Positions 7,158 through 12,951 of a stretch of 12,988 nucleotides of DNA are shown here, piece after piece. Made by a program: the position numbers and the translations under genes. Under the pieces are notes generated by a model, which was not told the DNA's origin, searched no databases, and saw only the letters and a list, made by a program, of their open reading frames with translations. Location: NCBI GenBank assembly GCA_041907025.1, contig JAYRIB010000002.1:1-12988 (forward strand). The letters run 5' to 3'. This DNA is from CAYPSN01 sp041907025 (GTDB taxonomy: Bacteria; Patescibacteriota; Saccharimonadia; CAILAD01; JADZBC01). The first letter of the stretch is position 1; each line of letters begins with the position of its first letter.

Positions 7158-7424
7158 TTAGCGGCGAAGCTTGAGCTTCTTCACAATCGCGGCGTATCGG
7201 GTAGCGTCCTTCTTCTGAAGGTAGTCGAGTAAACGGCGGCGCTTAGAGACCATGGCTAGGAGGCCACGACGGCTGTGGTTGTCGCCTTTGTGAACCTTAA
7301 GATGCTCAGTTAATTGTACGATCTTTTCGGTAAACAAAGCTATCTGAACCTCTGGAGAACCAGTGTCCTTAGCGTGGACGGCGTTTGCCTTAATAAGTGA
7401 TTTCTTCTCTGTAGTTTGTAACAT
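7158..7424 (-). CDS. rpsO: 30S ribosomal protein S15
   Basis: Small-subunit protein that binds 16S rRNA helices in the central domain early in 30S assembly. The product is 88 aa, the usual S15 length, and carries the typical features: GSPEVQIALFTEKIVQLTEHLK (residues about 22-43, written here only in part as GSPEVQIALFTEKI) and the H-x-x-DNHSRRGLLAMVSKRRRLLDYL region that contacts RNA, with KLKLRR at the end. The start ATG (7422-7424) has AGGTAGG just upstream. It lies 30 bases after truB and ahead of pnp, the classic truB-rpsO-pnp order. A promoter-like sequence overlaps the truB end. Confidence 0.97.
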   Translation of the reverse strand: MLQTTEKKSLIKANAVHAKDTGSPEVQIALFTEKIVQLTEHLKVHKGDNHSRRGLLAMVSKRRRLLDYLQKKDATRYAAIVKKLKLRR

Positions 7425-7433
7425 TGCCTACCT

Positions 7434-7462
7434 AATATAGCAGATTGCTACTGGCTAATCAA
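7434..7462 (-). promoter_or_regulatory. putative rpsO promoter, extended -10
   Basis: On the minus strand TTGATT (7457-7462), 17-bp spacer ending TGC, then TATATT (7434-7439), so the -10 box carries the TGn extension. Only 9 bases separate it from the rpsO ATG, so transcripts would start almost at the ATG and omit the AGGTAGG ribosome site. It may therefore be a coincidence, or make a near-leaderless mRNA. Confidence 0.35.
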
Positions 7463-8102
7463 GGTGCACTGCGCCAGACAGTTTATGACTACCTATCGCC
7501 GTACGCGTCAGCGCGCTCATATATGCGCCCGTGCCAAGACGAGTACCAATGTCTTCAACTAAGCTGCGAATGTACGTACCGCTCGAAACATGGGCCCGAA
7601 ACGTCAGCTTTGGGTACGAATAGCCGAGTAATTCTATCTGATGAACAGTAACTTTTCGCGGCTCGAGCATAACATCTTTGCCAGCTCTGGCCAGCTTGTA
7701 GGCGCGCTGGCCACCCACTTTAATAGCTGAGTAGATCGGTGGGGTTTGCATAATGTCACCCTCAAAAACGCCTAAAGCCTTCTTGGTCTCAGCCAGGCTG
7801 GGCTGGGCATCAGATACTGCTGTGAGCCCTCCTTCGCGGTCCCCTGTGGTACTAGTCTGTCCCAGCGTAGCCTCCACCTCGTAGACCTTGTCGAGCTTCA
7901 AGAAGCCATCCGCCTGGCGCGTATAGGCCTTGCCCACCAGGATAATCATGAGACCTTCAGCCTGAGGATCGAGCGTGCCAGCGTGTCCAACCTTGCGAAT
8001 ACCCGTTAGCTGTCGGACGCGGGCGACAGCGCCAAAGGAGCTAATGCCAACTGGTTTATGCACCAGCCACATACCCTCGCCCGTAATAGTTTGCTTTGCC
8101 AT
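7455..8102 (-). CDS. truB: tRNA pseudouridine(55) synthase, without PUA domain
   Basis: Converts U55 in the T-loop of tRNAs to pseudouridine. The 215-aa product has the N-terminal HKPxGISSF motif (15-23), the catalytic-loop GHAGTLDPQAEGLM (39-52) with Asp45 as nucleophile, the conserved Tyr73 in KVYEVEATLG, the TPPIYSAIKVGGQRAYKLAR stretch (119-138) and SSGTYIRSLVEDIG near 173-186. It ends where the catalytic domain ends, so the C-terminal PUA domain of E. coli TruB (314 aa) is absent; short TruB proteins are known. The ATG at 8100-8102 lacks a clear ribosome site; a TATACT box ends 6 bases before it, which hints at a leaderless start but has no good -35. It begins 18 bases after the DHH-like gene. 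Confidence 0.96.
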   Translation of the reverse strand: MAKQTITGEGMWLVHKPVGISSFGAVARVRQLTGIRKVGHAGTLDPQAEGLMIILVGKAYTRQADGFLKLDKVYEVEATLGQTSTTGDREGGLTAVSDAQPSLAETKKALGVFEGDIMQTPPIYSAIKVGGQRAYKLARAGKDVMLEPRKVTVHQIELLGYSYPKLTFRAHVSSGTYIRSLVEDIGTRLGTGAYMSALTRTAIGSHKLSGAVHLD

Positions 8103-8120
8103 AGTAATAGTATAACGTGC

Positions 8121-9236
8121 TTAGCTAGCTTCGAGTGGACTCGTCGCCCCGAACGGAGAACTTGCTGCCGCTGGAACCTTGGATGCGTCCAGACCATGGA
8201 CCAACGCGCTTTCCTGGCTGCTCTGCGCCTGACTCTTGTTTGGGCTCTGGTTCTGATTCGGAATTATTGCGTTTTTTTTTGAGCCGTCTTGCTCATTCTC
8301 GCTTGCTTCTGGCGCTCTAGAGGGTGTGGACGCTGGCTCAGTTTGCTCCGTAGTGGCTTGAGGCTGCTCTACTTTAGGCTCGTCTGCTTTTCCAGTCTCG
8401 GCTGGCTTTTCTACCTGCTTGGAATACACCTTGCTCTCACCAACAGATTCAGCTGGCTTTTGCGGCGCGCGCTCGGGCTGCTTAGCAGGGAGCGCAAGGG
8501 CCTTCACAATTTCTTGCTGCTTCGCGCCGGCTGACATCATTTGGGCGGCAATGGTAAGTGCCTTGGCAGTGGTAGCTGGAGCGGTAAAGTTGGCCGTAGC
8601 CGACATAAAGCTACCCAGGAATGCAGTCGCAATTGGTGCGTCGATCATACCTTGACCAAGTGATTCAATGGTCGAAATAAGGATTTCGGCCACACAAGTA
8701 GCGCTAGTATCAACCAGGTTTACACTGCCGAAGCCTTCATTAATGCGGTGATAGTCGATGTTAATTAAGTGCAAACCGTCGAAAATGGTTGGATTAGCTT
8801 CATGGAGTCGGTCGAGCTTATGAATACTTGGCACACCAAGGGCAATAACAAGATCAAACTGGTACGCACCGTAGCCAAAGCTCACGTCCTTAGCAGCAAA
8901 GTTACCGCCGTGGGGAGTGATAGTGATGTCTAAGCGATCCTCTACCACGTCGTACTTTACCTTATCCACCTGTGTCTGATGCATGGCAATGCTCACAATG
9001 AAGTCTCGCACGCCCTGCATGTCGCGTGCCACCTTTGACGTATCGAGTACGCTCTCTAGCTTTGGCAGGCGGTCAGTAATAACCACGTTCGCCACCTTAC
9101 CCAGCTTTGTAAGCACAGCCTGAAGACCAACGGCACTAGCCAGTTGGTCATTATTGGGCTCTCGACCAGTCACAATCAATATACTTTGTGCCTGACGAAT
9201 AAGTTCGGTTGTTTGCTGTTTAGGTGTTAAATCCAT
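8121..9236 (-). CDS. degenerate DHH/NrnA-like protein with disordered tail
   Basis: Related to DHH phosphoesterases of the NrnA type (nanoRNase/pAp phosphatase). I chose the ATG at 9234-9236 (371 aa) because a strong promoter lies just upstream and the longer frame runs through that promoter. Residues 1-250 follow the family pattern: ILIVTGREPNNDQLASAVGL (19-38), LVIALGVPS (129-137), INIDYHRINEGFGSVNLVDTSA (158-179), GSFMSATANF (208-217). The metal ligands are gone: motif I H-x-x-P-D-x-D reads G-x-x-P-N-x-D, the motif II Asp is Gly134, DHH is DYH (161-163), and the DTG of the fourth motif is ATA. Catalysis is therefore unlikely (inference). Residues 251-371 are Pro/Glu/Gln/Ser/Ala-rich and probably disordered, and include an A9 tract at Lys320-Lys321. 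Its place before truB matches where nrnA sits in many bacteria. Confidence 0.8.
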   Translation of the reverse strand: MDLTPKQQTTELIRQAQSILIVTGREPNNDQLASAVGLQAVLTKLGKVANVVITDRLPKLESVLDTSKVARDMQGVRDFIVSIAMHQTQVDKVKYDVVEDRLDITITPHGGNFAAKDVSFGYGAYQFDLVIALGVPSIHKLDRLHEANPTIFDGLHLINIDYHRINEGFGSVNLVDTSATCVAEILISTIESLGQGMIDAPIATAFLGSFMSATANFTAPATTAKALTIAAQMMSAGAKQQEIVKALALPAKQPERAPQKPAESVGESKVYSKQVEKPAETGKADEPKVEQPQATTEQTEPASTPSRAPEASENEQDGSKKNAIIPNQNQSPNKSQAQSSQESALVHGLDASKVPAAASSPFGATSPLEAS

Positions 9237-9258
9237 GACAATCCTGTTTGGATTAACT

Positions 9259-9287
9259 ATCGTAGCAGTTTTTACGCTATTTGTCAA
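9259..9287 (-). promoter_or_regulatory. promoter of the DHH-like gene and core block
   Basis: On the minus strand TTGACA (9282-9287), 17-bp spacer, TACGAT (9259-9264): perfect -35 and 5 of 6 in the -10. Expected start near 9252, about 15 bases before the ATG at 9236. It probably drives the DHH-like gene, truB and onward. A second TGC-TATAAT extended -10 sequence lies at about 9303-9308 without a good -35. Confidence 0.7.
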
Positions 9288-9322
9288 TACTAGCGTAAGG
9301 ATTATAGCAAAATAAACGAGTT

Positions 9323-9350
9323 GTGGCCCGGAGATCTCTCCCCGGGCCAC
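9323..9350 (-). terminator. GC-rich hairpin ending the three-gene membrane operon
   Basis: A perfect 9-bp stem (9323-9331 with 9342-9350) with a 10-base loop, 8 bases after the last stop codon of the membrane-protein operon. On the minus strand it is followed by a T-rich run (CGTTTATTTTGC), so it fits an intrinsic terminator that separates the operon from the DHH-like gene. Confidence 0.65.
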
Positions 9351-9358
9351 TGCCTGGA

Positions 9359-9556
9359 TCAGCCATCCCCCATCCAGCTTAATACTGCCCAGACCAGCAC
9401 GCATAGCACTGCAAGACTTGCTGTGAGGAGGAGGAACAAACCGAAATAAGCCACCTTCTCCAACAACGGCGCATCCCTCCAGCCTTGCTTTTTCGGCCGA
9501 CTCTCCGAACTCCTTGGGTTCCATGGTGGACTGAGCATGCCTTCATCACCAGGCAT
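9359..9556 (-). CDS. small single-pass membrane protein, 65 aa, unknown
   Basis: Third gene of the membrane operon; family not recognised. The start is the ATG at 9554-9556, 2 bases after the previous gene's TAA, with GAGGGGTGG just upstream; an earlier in-frame start would overlap the previous gene by over 100 bases. The 65-residue product has a polar, Pro/Ser/Arg-rich N-terminal half (1-33) and one hydrophobic helix at about 35-60 (VAYFGLFLLLTASLAVLCV and onward), ending WMGDG. A membrane anchor with the N-terminal half in the cytoplasm is likely (positive-inside inference). Close spacing shows it is co-transcribed with the two genes before it, and the hairpin at 9323-9350 closes the unit. 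Confidence 0.65.
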   Translation of the reverse strand: MPGDEGMLSPPWNPRSSESRPKKQGWRDAPLLEKVAYFGLFLLLTASLAVLCVLVWAVLSWMGDG

Positions 9557-9558
9557 GC

Positions 9559-9903
9559 TTACCACCCCTCTCTGGCATCGCGCGCTACGCTTGAAGCAAT
9601 CCGCCCAACTACTCTTCGAACTGGATTCTCCAAAGCACGCCACAATCTCCACCAAAGAACAGCCATAATGAGGCACCAGATAGACGTAAGTACGACTGCC
9701 TGGAAGAATCCCAGCCCAGCGCGCGAAGCAGGTATTGGTAATAGCGGGTAGAAGAGCTGCTTGAGCACTACGGCCCTAACAAGGATCAACGTGGTGAAAC
9801 AAAGCATGAACTTCGTTGCTAAAACCATGGTGTCAACAAGCTGTGCTGCCACGGTACTGTCATAGTAACTTTCCCGCCCTTCATCAAGCTCATCTTCTTC
9901 CAC
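9559..9903 (-). CDS. two-helix membrane protein, 114 aa, unknown
   Basis: Second gene of the membrane operon; family not recognised. The start is GTG at 9901-9903, with a strong AGGAGG site 5 bases upstream that contains the stop codon of the preceding gene, so the two are translationally linked. The product starts with an acidic stretch (EEDELDEGRE), then a hydrophobic segment at about 25-52 (VDTMVLATKFMLCFTTLIL onward), a short PLLPIPASRAG loop, and a second one at about 66-88 (FFQAVVLTSIWCLIMAVLW), followed by a basic tail of about 25 residues with many Arg. This is a hairpin-type integral membrane protein with a positively charged end. No catalytic motif is seen. It could form a complex with its two neighbours (inference from the operon). 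Confidence 0.7.
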   Translation of the reverse strand: MEEDELDEGRESYYDSTVAAQLVDTMVLATKFMLCFTTLILVRAVVLKQLFYPLLPIPASRAGLGFFQAVVLTSIWCLIMAVLWWRLWRALENPVRRVVGRIASSVARDAREGW

Positions 9904-9912
9904 AACTACCTC

Positions 9913-10524
9913 CTAGGTGTGTTTGGTGTCTACGCCAGAACCAGAGGGCAAACCCTTGCATACAAACGTCACGGGCTTGCCAAGTTCGCACCAGATGGCA
10001 TCCGCCACTCCCGAGCAGACCATGCGTCGGCCTATATCATCAATAGGCACGTCGAACACGATCGTCAGGTTTGGGCCGAGAACGATGTGATGTACAGACA
10101 GGACATTGAGTACGTCCCATGTCATTTTCCCGACCGCCTTTGTAGCTCCTTCCGGCAGATGGTCTCCCCGCTTGAGGGTGGCTGGAGACTCGGACACTTG
10201 CAATCCCTCAGGCAGATCCACGATAAGCGTTTTGGACGACGACTGAAAGTAAGGCACCTTGATCCGTTCACCATGCAGAGCCTTGAAAGCATCATGAACA
10301 ATCGCGAACAAAATACCCCCAGAAATTGCCCATGAAGCGAACACTGCAAAGATTGCAACCAAGCTAACAATGCCCATTTCAGCATTGAAGTAGTTCGGGA
10401 ATCGCCACAAGAAGATCGTCATCGGTAAGGACACCCAGACAAAGCAGAAGCCAAGGACGCTGACGGCAATGCTTGGCGGCACCTCGGTGGTAGCCGACAC
10501 TTCAGTTTGCTCTTTTTCTTCCAT
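9913..10524 (-). CDS. membrane protein with soluble C-terminal domain, 203 aa, unknown
   Basis: First gene of the membrane operon; family not recognised. ATG at 10522-10524 with GGGGTAGGG-type purine-rich sequence upstream and a promoter about 60 bases away. Residues 1-16 are acidic and polar, two membrane helices follow at about 18-42 and 50-76, and the remaining 125 residues form a soluble domain with alternating strands (TLIVDLPEGLQV, LTIVFDVPIDDIG, KPVTFVCKG). The soluble domain has Cys near residues 169, 180 and 190 but no clear metal motif. By helix count both ends should be on the same side, probably cytoplasmic. The stop TAG overlaps the ribosome site of the next gene. It has no similarity to secretion, holin or toxin families that I can recognise. 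Confidence 0.7.
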   Translation of the reverse strand: MEEKEQTEVSATTEVPPSIAVSVLGFCFVWVSLPMTIFLWRFPNYFNAEMGIVSLVAIFAVFASWAISGGILFAIVHDAFKALHGERIKVPYFQSSSKTLIVDLPEGLQVSESPATLKRGDHLPEGATKAVGKMTWDVLNVLSVHHIVLGPNLTIVFDVPIDDIGRRMVCSGVADAIWCELGKPVTFVCKGLPSGSGVDTKHT

Positions 10525-10585
10525 TGCCCTACCCCTTTCCAGAATAGATCGGTTTGGTTTTCAAGTTCCAAGCGAACTGCGCGCA

Positions 10586-10614
10586 ATTGTACACTTAATG
10601 TGCACAATCGGCAA
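10586..10614 (-). promoter_or_regulatory. promoter of the membrane operon with built-in palindrome
   Basis: On the minus strand TTGCCG (10609-10614), 17-bp spacer, TACAAT (10586-10591). The expected start near 10579 gives a leader of about 55 bases. The -10 box and whole spacer (10586-10608) also form a 9-bp inverted repeat with a 5-base centre and one mismatch (ATTGTACAC / GTGCACAAT), the form expected for a repressor operator. Confidence 0.6.
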
Positions 10615-10633
10615 CGACCGAGCCATAAGCTTG

Positions 10634-10662
10634 TTGACGTTTAGCCTCAAAATTGCTAATAT
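10634..10662 (+). promoter_or_regulatory. promoter of the 54-aa protein gene
   Basis: TTGACG (10634-10639), 17-bp spacer, TAATAT (10657-10662): 5 of 6 and 4 of 6 consensus matches. Its -35 lies 19 bases from the -35 of the opposite promoter, making a tight divergent pair. Expected start near 10669. Confidence 0.65.
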
Positions 10663-10676
10663 AGACGGCCATCTGT

Positions 10677-10694
10677 TTTGGTCGCGAGGCCAAA
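10677..10694 (+). promoter_or_regulatory. GNRA-capped hairpin in the leader of the 54-aa gene
   Basis: A 7-bp stem (10677-10683 with 10688-10694, including one G-U) closes a GCGA tetraloop of the stable GNRA class. It lies in the short leader, 16 bases before the AGGAGA ribosome site, and could protect or regulate the mRNA. Confidence 0.35.
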
Positions 10695-10720
10695 GTTTGT
10701 AGAGACATAAGGAGAAATAC

Positions 10721-10885
10721 GTGCCCTGCACGCACAAGCCCTGCACGATCACCTGCGCTGCTGCCAGATCTCTCGTTGATTGGCTCAAGCACATCATCGA
10801 CATGGCGGGAGATATCGCCCTGGCGAGCGCCGTCCTATTGGGTGGTGTTGCCATCAACACCCTCCCAGCCGTCTGTACTACGTAG
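10721..10885 (+). CDS. 54-aa Cys-containing membrane protein, unknown
   Basis: Short gene with full signals: a promoter at 10634-10662, an AGGAGA ribosome site 6 bases before a GTG start, a TAG stop, and a GC-rich hairpin 24 bases later. The product starts MPCTHKPCTITC, with Cys3, Cys8 and Cys12, then an amphipathic region with Trp20, and a hydrophobic helix at about 27-50 (DIALASAVLLGGVAINTLP), with a last Cys51 near the C-terminus. The Cys cluster is compatible with metal or disulfide chemistry or with membrane-anchored lipid modification, none of which can be shown here. The N-terminus lacks a lipobox. It is transcribed away from the three-gene membrane operon from a shared intergenic region, so the two units may be regulated and act together (inference). 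No family is recognised. Confidence 0.6.
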   Translation: MPCTHKPCTITCAAARSLVDWLKHIIDMAGDIALASAVLLGGVAINTLPAVCTT

Positions 10886-10909
10886 GTTCGCCCTCCAACC
10901 AGATGGATG

Positions 10910-10935
10910 GCATTCGGGGTCCATGCCCCGGGTGC
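10910..10935 (+). terminator. hairpin after the 54-aa gene
   Basis: A 10-bp stem (10910-10919 with 10926-10935; two G-U pairs) with a 6-base loop, GC-rich at its inner half. No T-run follows. It separates the 54-aa gene from the rpsT promoter and resembles in style the GC hairpins after the genes ending at 1602 and 9359. Confidence 0.5.
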
Positions 10936-10958
10936 CCATCCCAGGACTCATTGCCGAC

Positions 10959-10987
10959 TTTACAGGAGTCGCTATATGCGCTATAAT
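10959..10987 (+). promoter_or_regulatory. rpsT promoter
   Basis: TTTACA (10959-10964), 17-bp spacer, TATAAT (10982-10987): 5 of 6 and 6 of 6 matches. Expected start near 10994, about 29 bases before the rpsT ATG. GCGCT (10978-10982) and AGCGC (10989-10993) flank the -10 symmetrically and could be a small operator or chance. Confidence 0.75.
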
Positions 10988-11022
10988 AAGCGCTGTTTTA
11001 ATTCACTACAGAAAGAGATTAT

Positions 11023-11436
11023 ATGCCAATCATTAAGTCAGCTATGAAGCGCGTCCGCCAGCAAAAGGTTCGCCGTGCACGCAACGTAGAAACTAAAACC
11101 ACCGTACGTAAGCAGATTAAGCTATTCCGAGCGGACGTTAGCGCTGCAGACGTCAAACAGGCTCAGACTGACCTAATTAAGGCTATTTCTGAGCTCGATC
11201 GAGCTGTCAAAAAGGGTGTACTTCACAAGAACACTGCTAGCCGCAAGAAGAGTCAGTTGACCAAAGAGTATAACGCAGTAGCGCCAAAGGCCTATGGCAC
11301 CGAGAACCCTGGCACTGCTAAGGCTAAGCCAACTGTAAAGAAGGCTCCTGCTAAAGCCGCTGCCAAGCCAGCTGCCAAAACTCCAGCCAAAAAGGCTACA
11401 CCAAAAGCTGCTGCTAAGAAGTTAGCTAGCAAATAA
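11023..11436 (+). CDS. rpsT: 30S ribosomal protein S20 with long basic tail
   Basis: Primary binding protein of 16S rRNA in the small subunit. Residues 1-90 match S20: MPIIKSAMKRVRQQKVRRARN at the N-terminus (shown here only in part as SAMKRVRQQ), KTTVRKQIK, and the HKNTASRKKSQL motif at 69-80. Bacterial S20 is usually about 85-90 aa; this one has 137, the extra 47 being Lys/Ala/Pro-rich with repeated AKPAAK/PAKKA-like units, similar in composition to histone-H1-like tails and probably disordered. It has its own strong promoter, an AAAGAG ribosome site, and a strong terminator 12 bases after its stop, so it is monocistronic. Confidence 0.96.
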   Translation: MPIIKSAMKRVRQQKVRRARNVETKTTVRKQIKLFRADVSAADVKQAQTDLIKAISELDRAVKKGVLHKNTASRKKSQLTKEYNAVAPKAYGTENPGTAKAKPTVKKAPAKAAAKPAAKTPAKKATPKAAAKKLASK

Positions 11437-11448
11437 GAACGCTCCCAT

Positions 11449-11476
11449 AAAAAGACCCTCATTCGAGGGTCTTTTT
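11449..11476. terminator. strong bidirectional intrinsic terminator
   Basis: A perfect 12-bp stem (11449-11460 with 11465-11476) with an ATTC loop; A5 on one side and T5 on the other make it a Rho-independent terminator in both directions. It ends rpsT on the plus strand and can end the holA transcript, whose last gene stops at 11546, on the minus strand. Confidence 0.92.
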
Positions 11477-11545
11477 AGAACTAGGGATTATTGATACCTA
11501 CAAACTAGCTAGCGATTATCCCTGATGATATTGCGCGCATGCGAA

Positions 11546-12013
11546 TCATGGGAGTGTTAGCGCGCTACGAACTTCATCAGCTTTATTGGAGTTATTAGAC
11601 GCACTTTGGTGCGGATCTACTTCATCTTCAAATAGTATCGAATTACTTAAATAGATGAGTGCACCATGGGCCTGATTGATATTTACTGCAGGAGGGACAA
11701 TTTTTAGCTTAACAAGTAACCATTTTGAACTGATTAATGCATATTTCGCTTGTAACTGAGATGCTGCAGATCTCATGTGGGACTTATAGCTGGTCATTTC
11801 TGCCAACTGCTCATCTCCAAGACCTTTGCCATGTACCCGCGTATAATAGTTTGCGTAGTAGTCCAATCTGTCCAATACTATTTCTACGTGCTCTTTATAT
11901 TTCTGCAAAGGTATGATCACAAGCGTACGGACAAATTCACCAAGTATAAACAGAATGACTCCGCCGATTAGTGTAGCCGATGCAGTAAGTAAGATCTTCA
12001 ATGTGTCACTCAT
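11546..12013 (-). CDS. N-terminally anchored membrane protein, 155 aa, unknown
   Basis: Function not known. I chose the ATG at 12011-12013 because it forms an ATGA overlap with the holA stop, a usual sign of translational coupling; an upstream in-frame start would add only 9 residues inside holA. A GGAGGAG sequence lies about 13 bases upstream. The product has one strong hydrophobic helix at about residues 5-33 (LLTASATLIGGVILFILGE onward), then a polar, mostly helical cytoplasmic or periplasmic domain of about 120 residues with Tyr-rich YYANYYTRVHG and the KLKIVPP stretch. It resembles in layout the widespread small proteins with an N-terminal anchor and an EPIxxx-type helical domain found in many bacteria, none characterised to my knowledge. 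The linkage to holA may just be operon membership. Confidence 0.75.
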   Translation of the reverse strand: MSDTLKILLTASATLIGGVILFILGEFVRTLVIIPLQKYKEHVEIVLDRLDYYANYYTRVHGKGLGDEQLAEMTSYKSHMRSAASQLQAKYALISSKWLLVKLKIVPPAVNINQAHGALIYLSNSILFEDEVDPHQSASNNSNKADEVRSALTLP

Positions 12014-12951
12014 AGGGCTATGCTCTCCTCCCTGCCACACAAGGCAATAATAAGATCTTGCAACGCTGCACTGCTCTCGGCCGCACCAGATTTTATACTA
12101 AAGTCCGCCTCCACAATCAGCTGGTACGCGCGCTTAAGGTCACTTAGCGCCACCTTGGTAGCCACTCGAGAGGCGTTATTAACCGCATACGGCGATATGC
12201 TAAACTCCTTAGCCCAATCAGAGCCCCTGCCTAGGTTATCGCTCGCTAGCGTAATATTACGATACTGCCACACTAGCATTGCCAAGATCTGCTGGTCTGC
12301 TACTCCTTGGCGTACAAGGGCCTTATATGTACTCGTGGCGCGCTCTAAGTTGCCGGCGATCACAGCATCCGTCAGCTCAAAGATGGTTTGTTCCACATTC
12401 GCCACCACAAGCTCGTCAATTGCTGCCTGCGTAACGTTCGGCTCGTACGCGACCAGCTTACGGACCTCTTGCTCCAATTGCCACTGATCGTTACCAACCC
12501 GCCGAATCAAGTTCATGGCCAACCCAGGAACGATATTGCCGCCTAGCCGCTTGGCCTCCGCTACAAGCCAATCCCGCAACTGTGGATCACTTAGGTTTTT
12601 GAACTCCTTAGCCTGCTTGAGCTTAGACAGCGTTTTGAAGTAGCTGCTACGCTTGTCGACCCTAGGCTCCTCAATCAGCAGCACGGTGGAACTGGAGACT
12701 GCCTGTAGAATATCGTCTATGAGCTCAGCTGCCTTCTTGTTCTCGCCAAGACCCCGCACGATTATAAATCGGCTGGTGGCCAGCAGCGGCATCACCGCTA
12801 AGGCGTCGAGCAAATAACCAGCGTTCTTGTCGCTCATATCAATCAACTCGAGGTTTAGGTCGCCGTCGGACTTTTGTACGTAGTGTGCCTTGAGCCGATC
12901 CACCTCGCGCCTCATACCGTAGCTGTTCTCGCCATACAAGAATAAAATCAT
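12010..12951 (-). CDS. holA: DNA polymerase III subunit delta
   Basis: Clamp-loader subunit that opens the beta sliding clamp during DNA replication. The 313-aa product has the usual length (about 330-345 in most bacteria) and pattern: N-terminal FLYGENSYGMRREVDRL, an RFIIVRG strand near 62-68, a segment resembling the lid region around 100-160 with LSDPQLRDWL, and the C-terminal helical collar domain with VANVEQTIFELTDAVIAGN and LAMLVWQYRNI motifs typical of HolA. Like other delta subunits it lacks Walker ATPase motifs. The ATG at 12949-12951 starts the gene; a TACAAT box about 10 bases upstream could be a -10, but its -35 would be at or past the window edge. Its stop overlaps the next gene (ATGA). 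Confidence 0.93.
   Translation of the reverse strand: MILFLYGENSYGMRREVDRLKAHYVQKSDGDLNLELIDMSDKNAGYLLDALAVMPLLATSRFIIVRGLGENKKAAELIDDILQAVSSSTVLLIEEPRVDKRSSYFKTLSKLKQAKEFKNLSDPQLRDWLVAEAKRLGGNIVPGLAMNLIRRVGNDQWQLEQEVRKLVAYEPNVTQAAIDELVVANVEQTIFELTDAVIAGNLERATSTYKALVRQGVADQQILAMLVWQYRNITLASDNLGRGSDWAKEFSISPYAVNNASRVATKVALSDLKRAYQLIVEADFSIKSGAAESSAALQDLIIALCGREESIAL

Noticed and set aside
9237..9524. N-terminal extension of the DHH-like gene to 467 residues
   Set aside because: The extension would cross the TTGACA-N17-TACGAT promoter and the operon terminator and overlap the 65-aa gene; family similarity begins at the ATG at 9236.
10883..10901. GGTTCGCCCTCCAACCA, resembling a tRNA T-arm and 3' end
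   Set aside because: No acceptor, D or anticodon arm can be formed from the bases upstream, which encode the 54-aa protein.
11483..11523. AGGGAT / ATCCCT inverted repeat downstream of the rpsT terminator
   Set aside because: Arms of only 6 bp with a 29-base loop, next to a far stronger terminator; likely chance.
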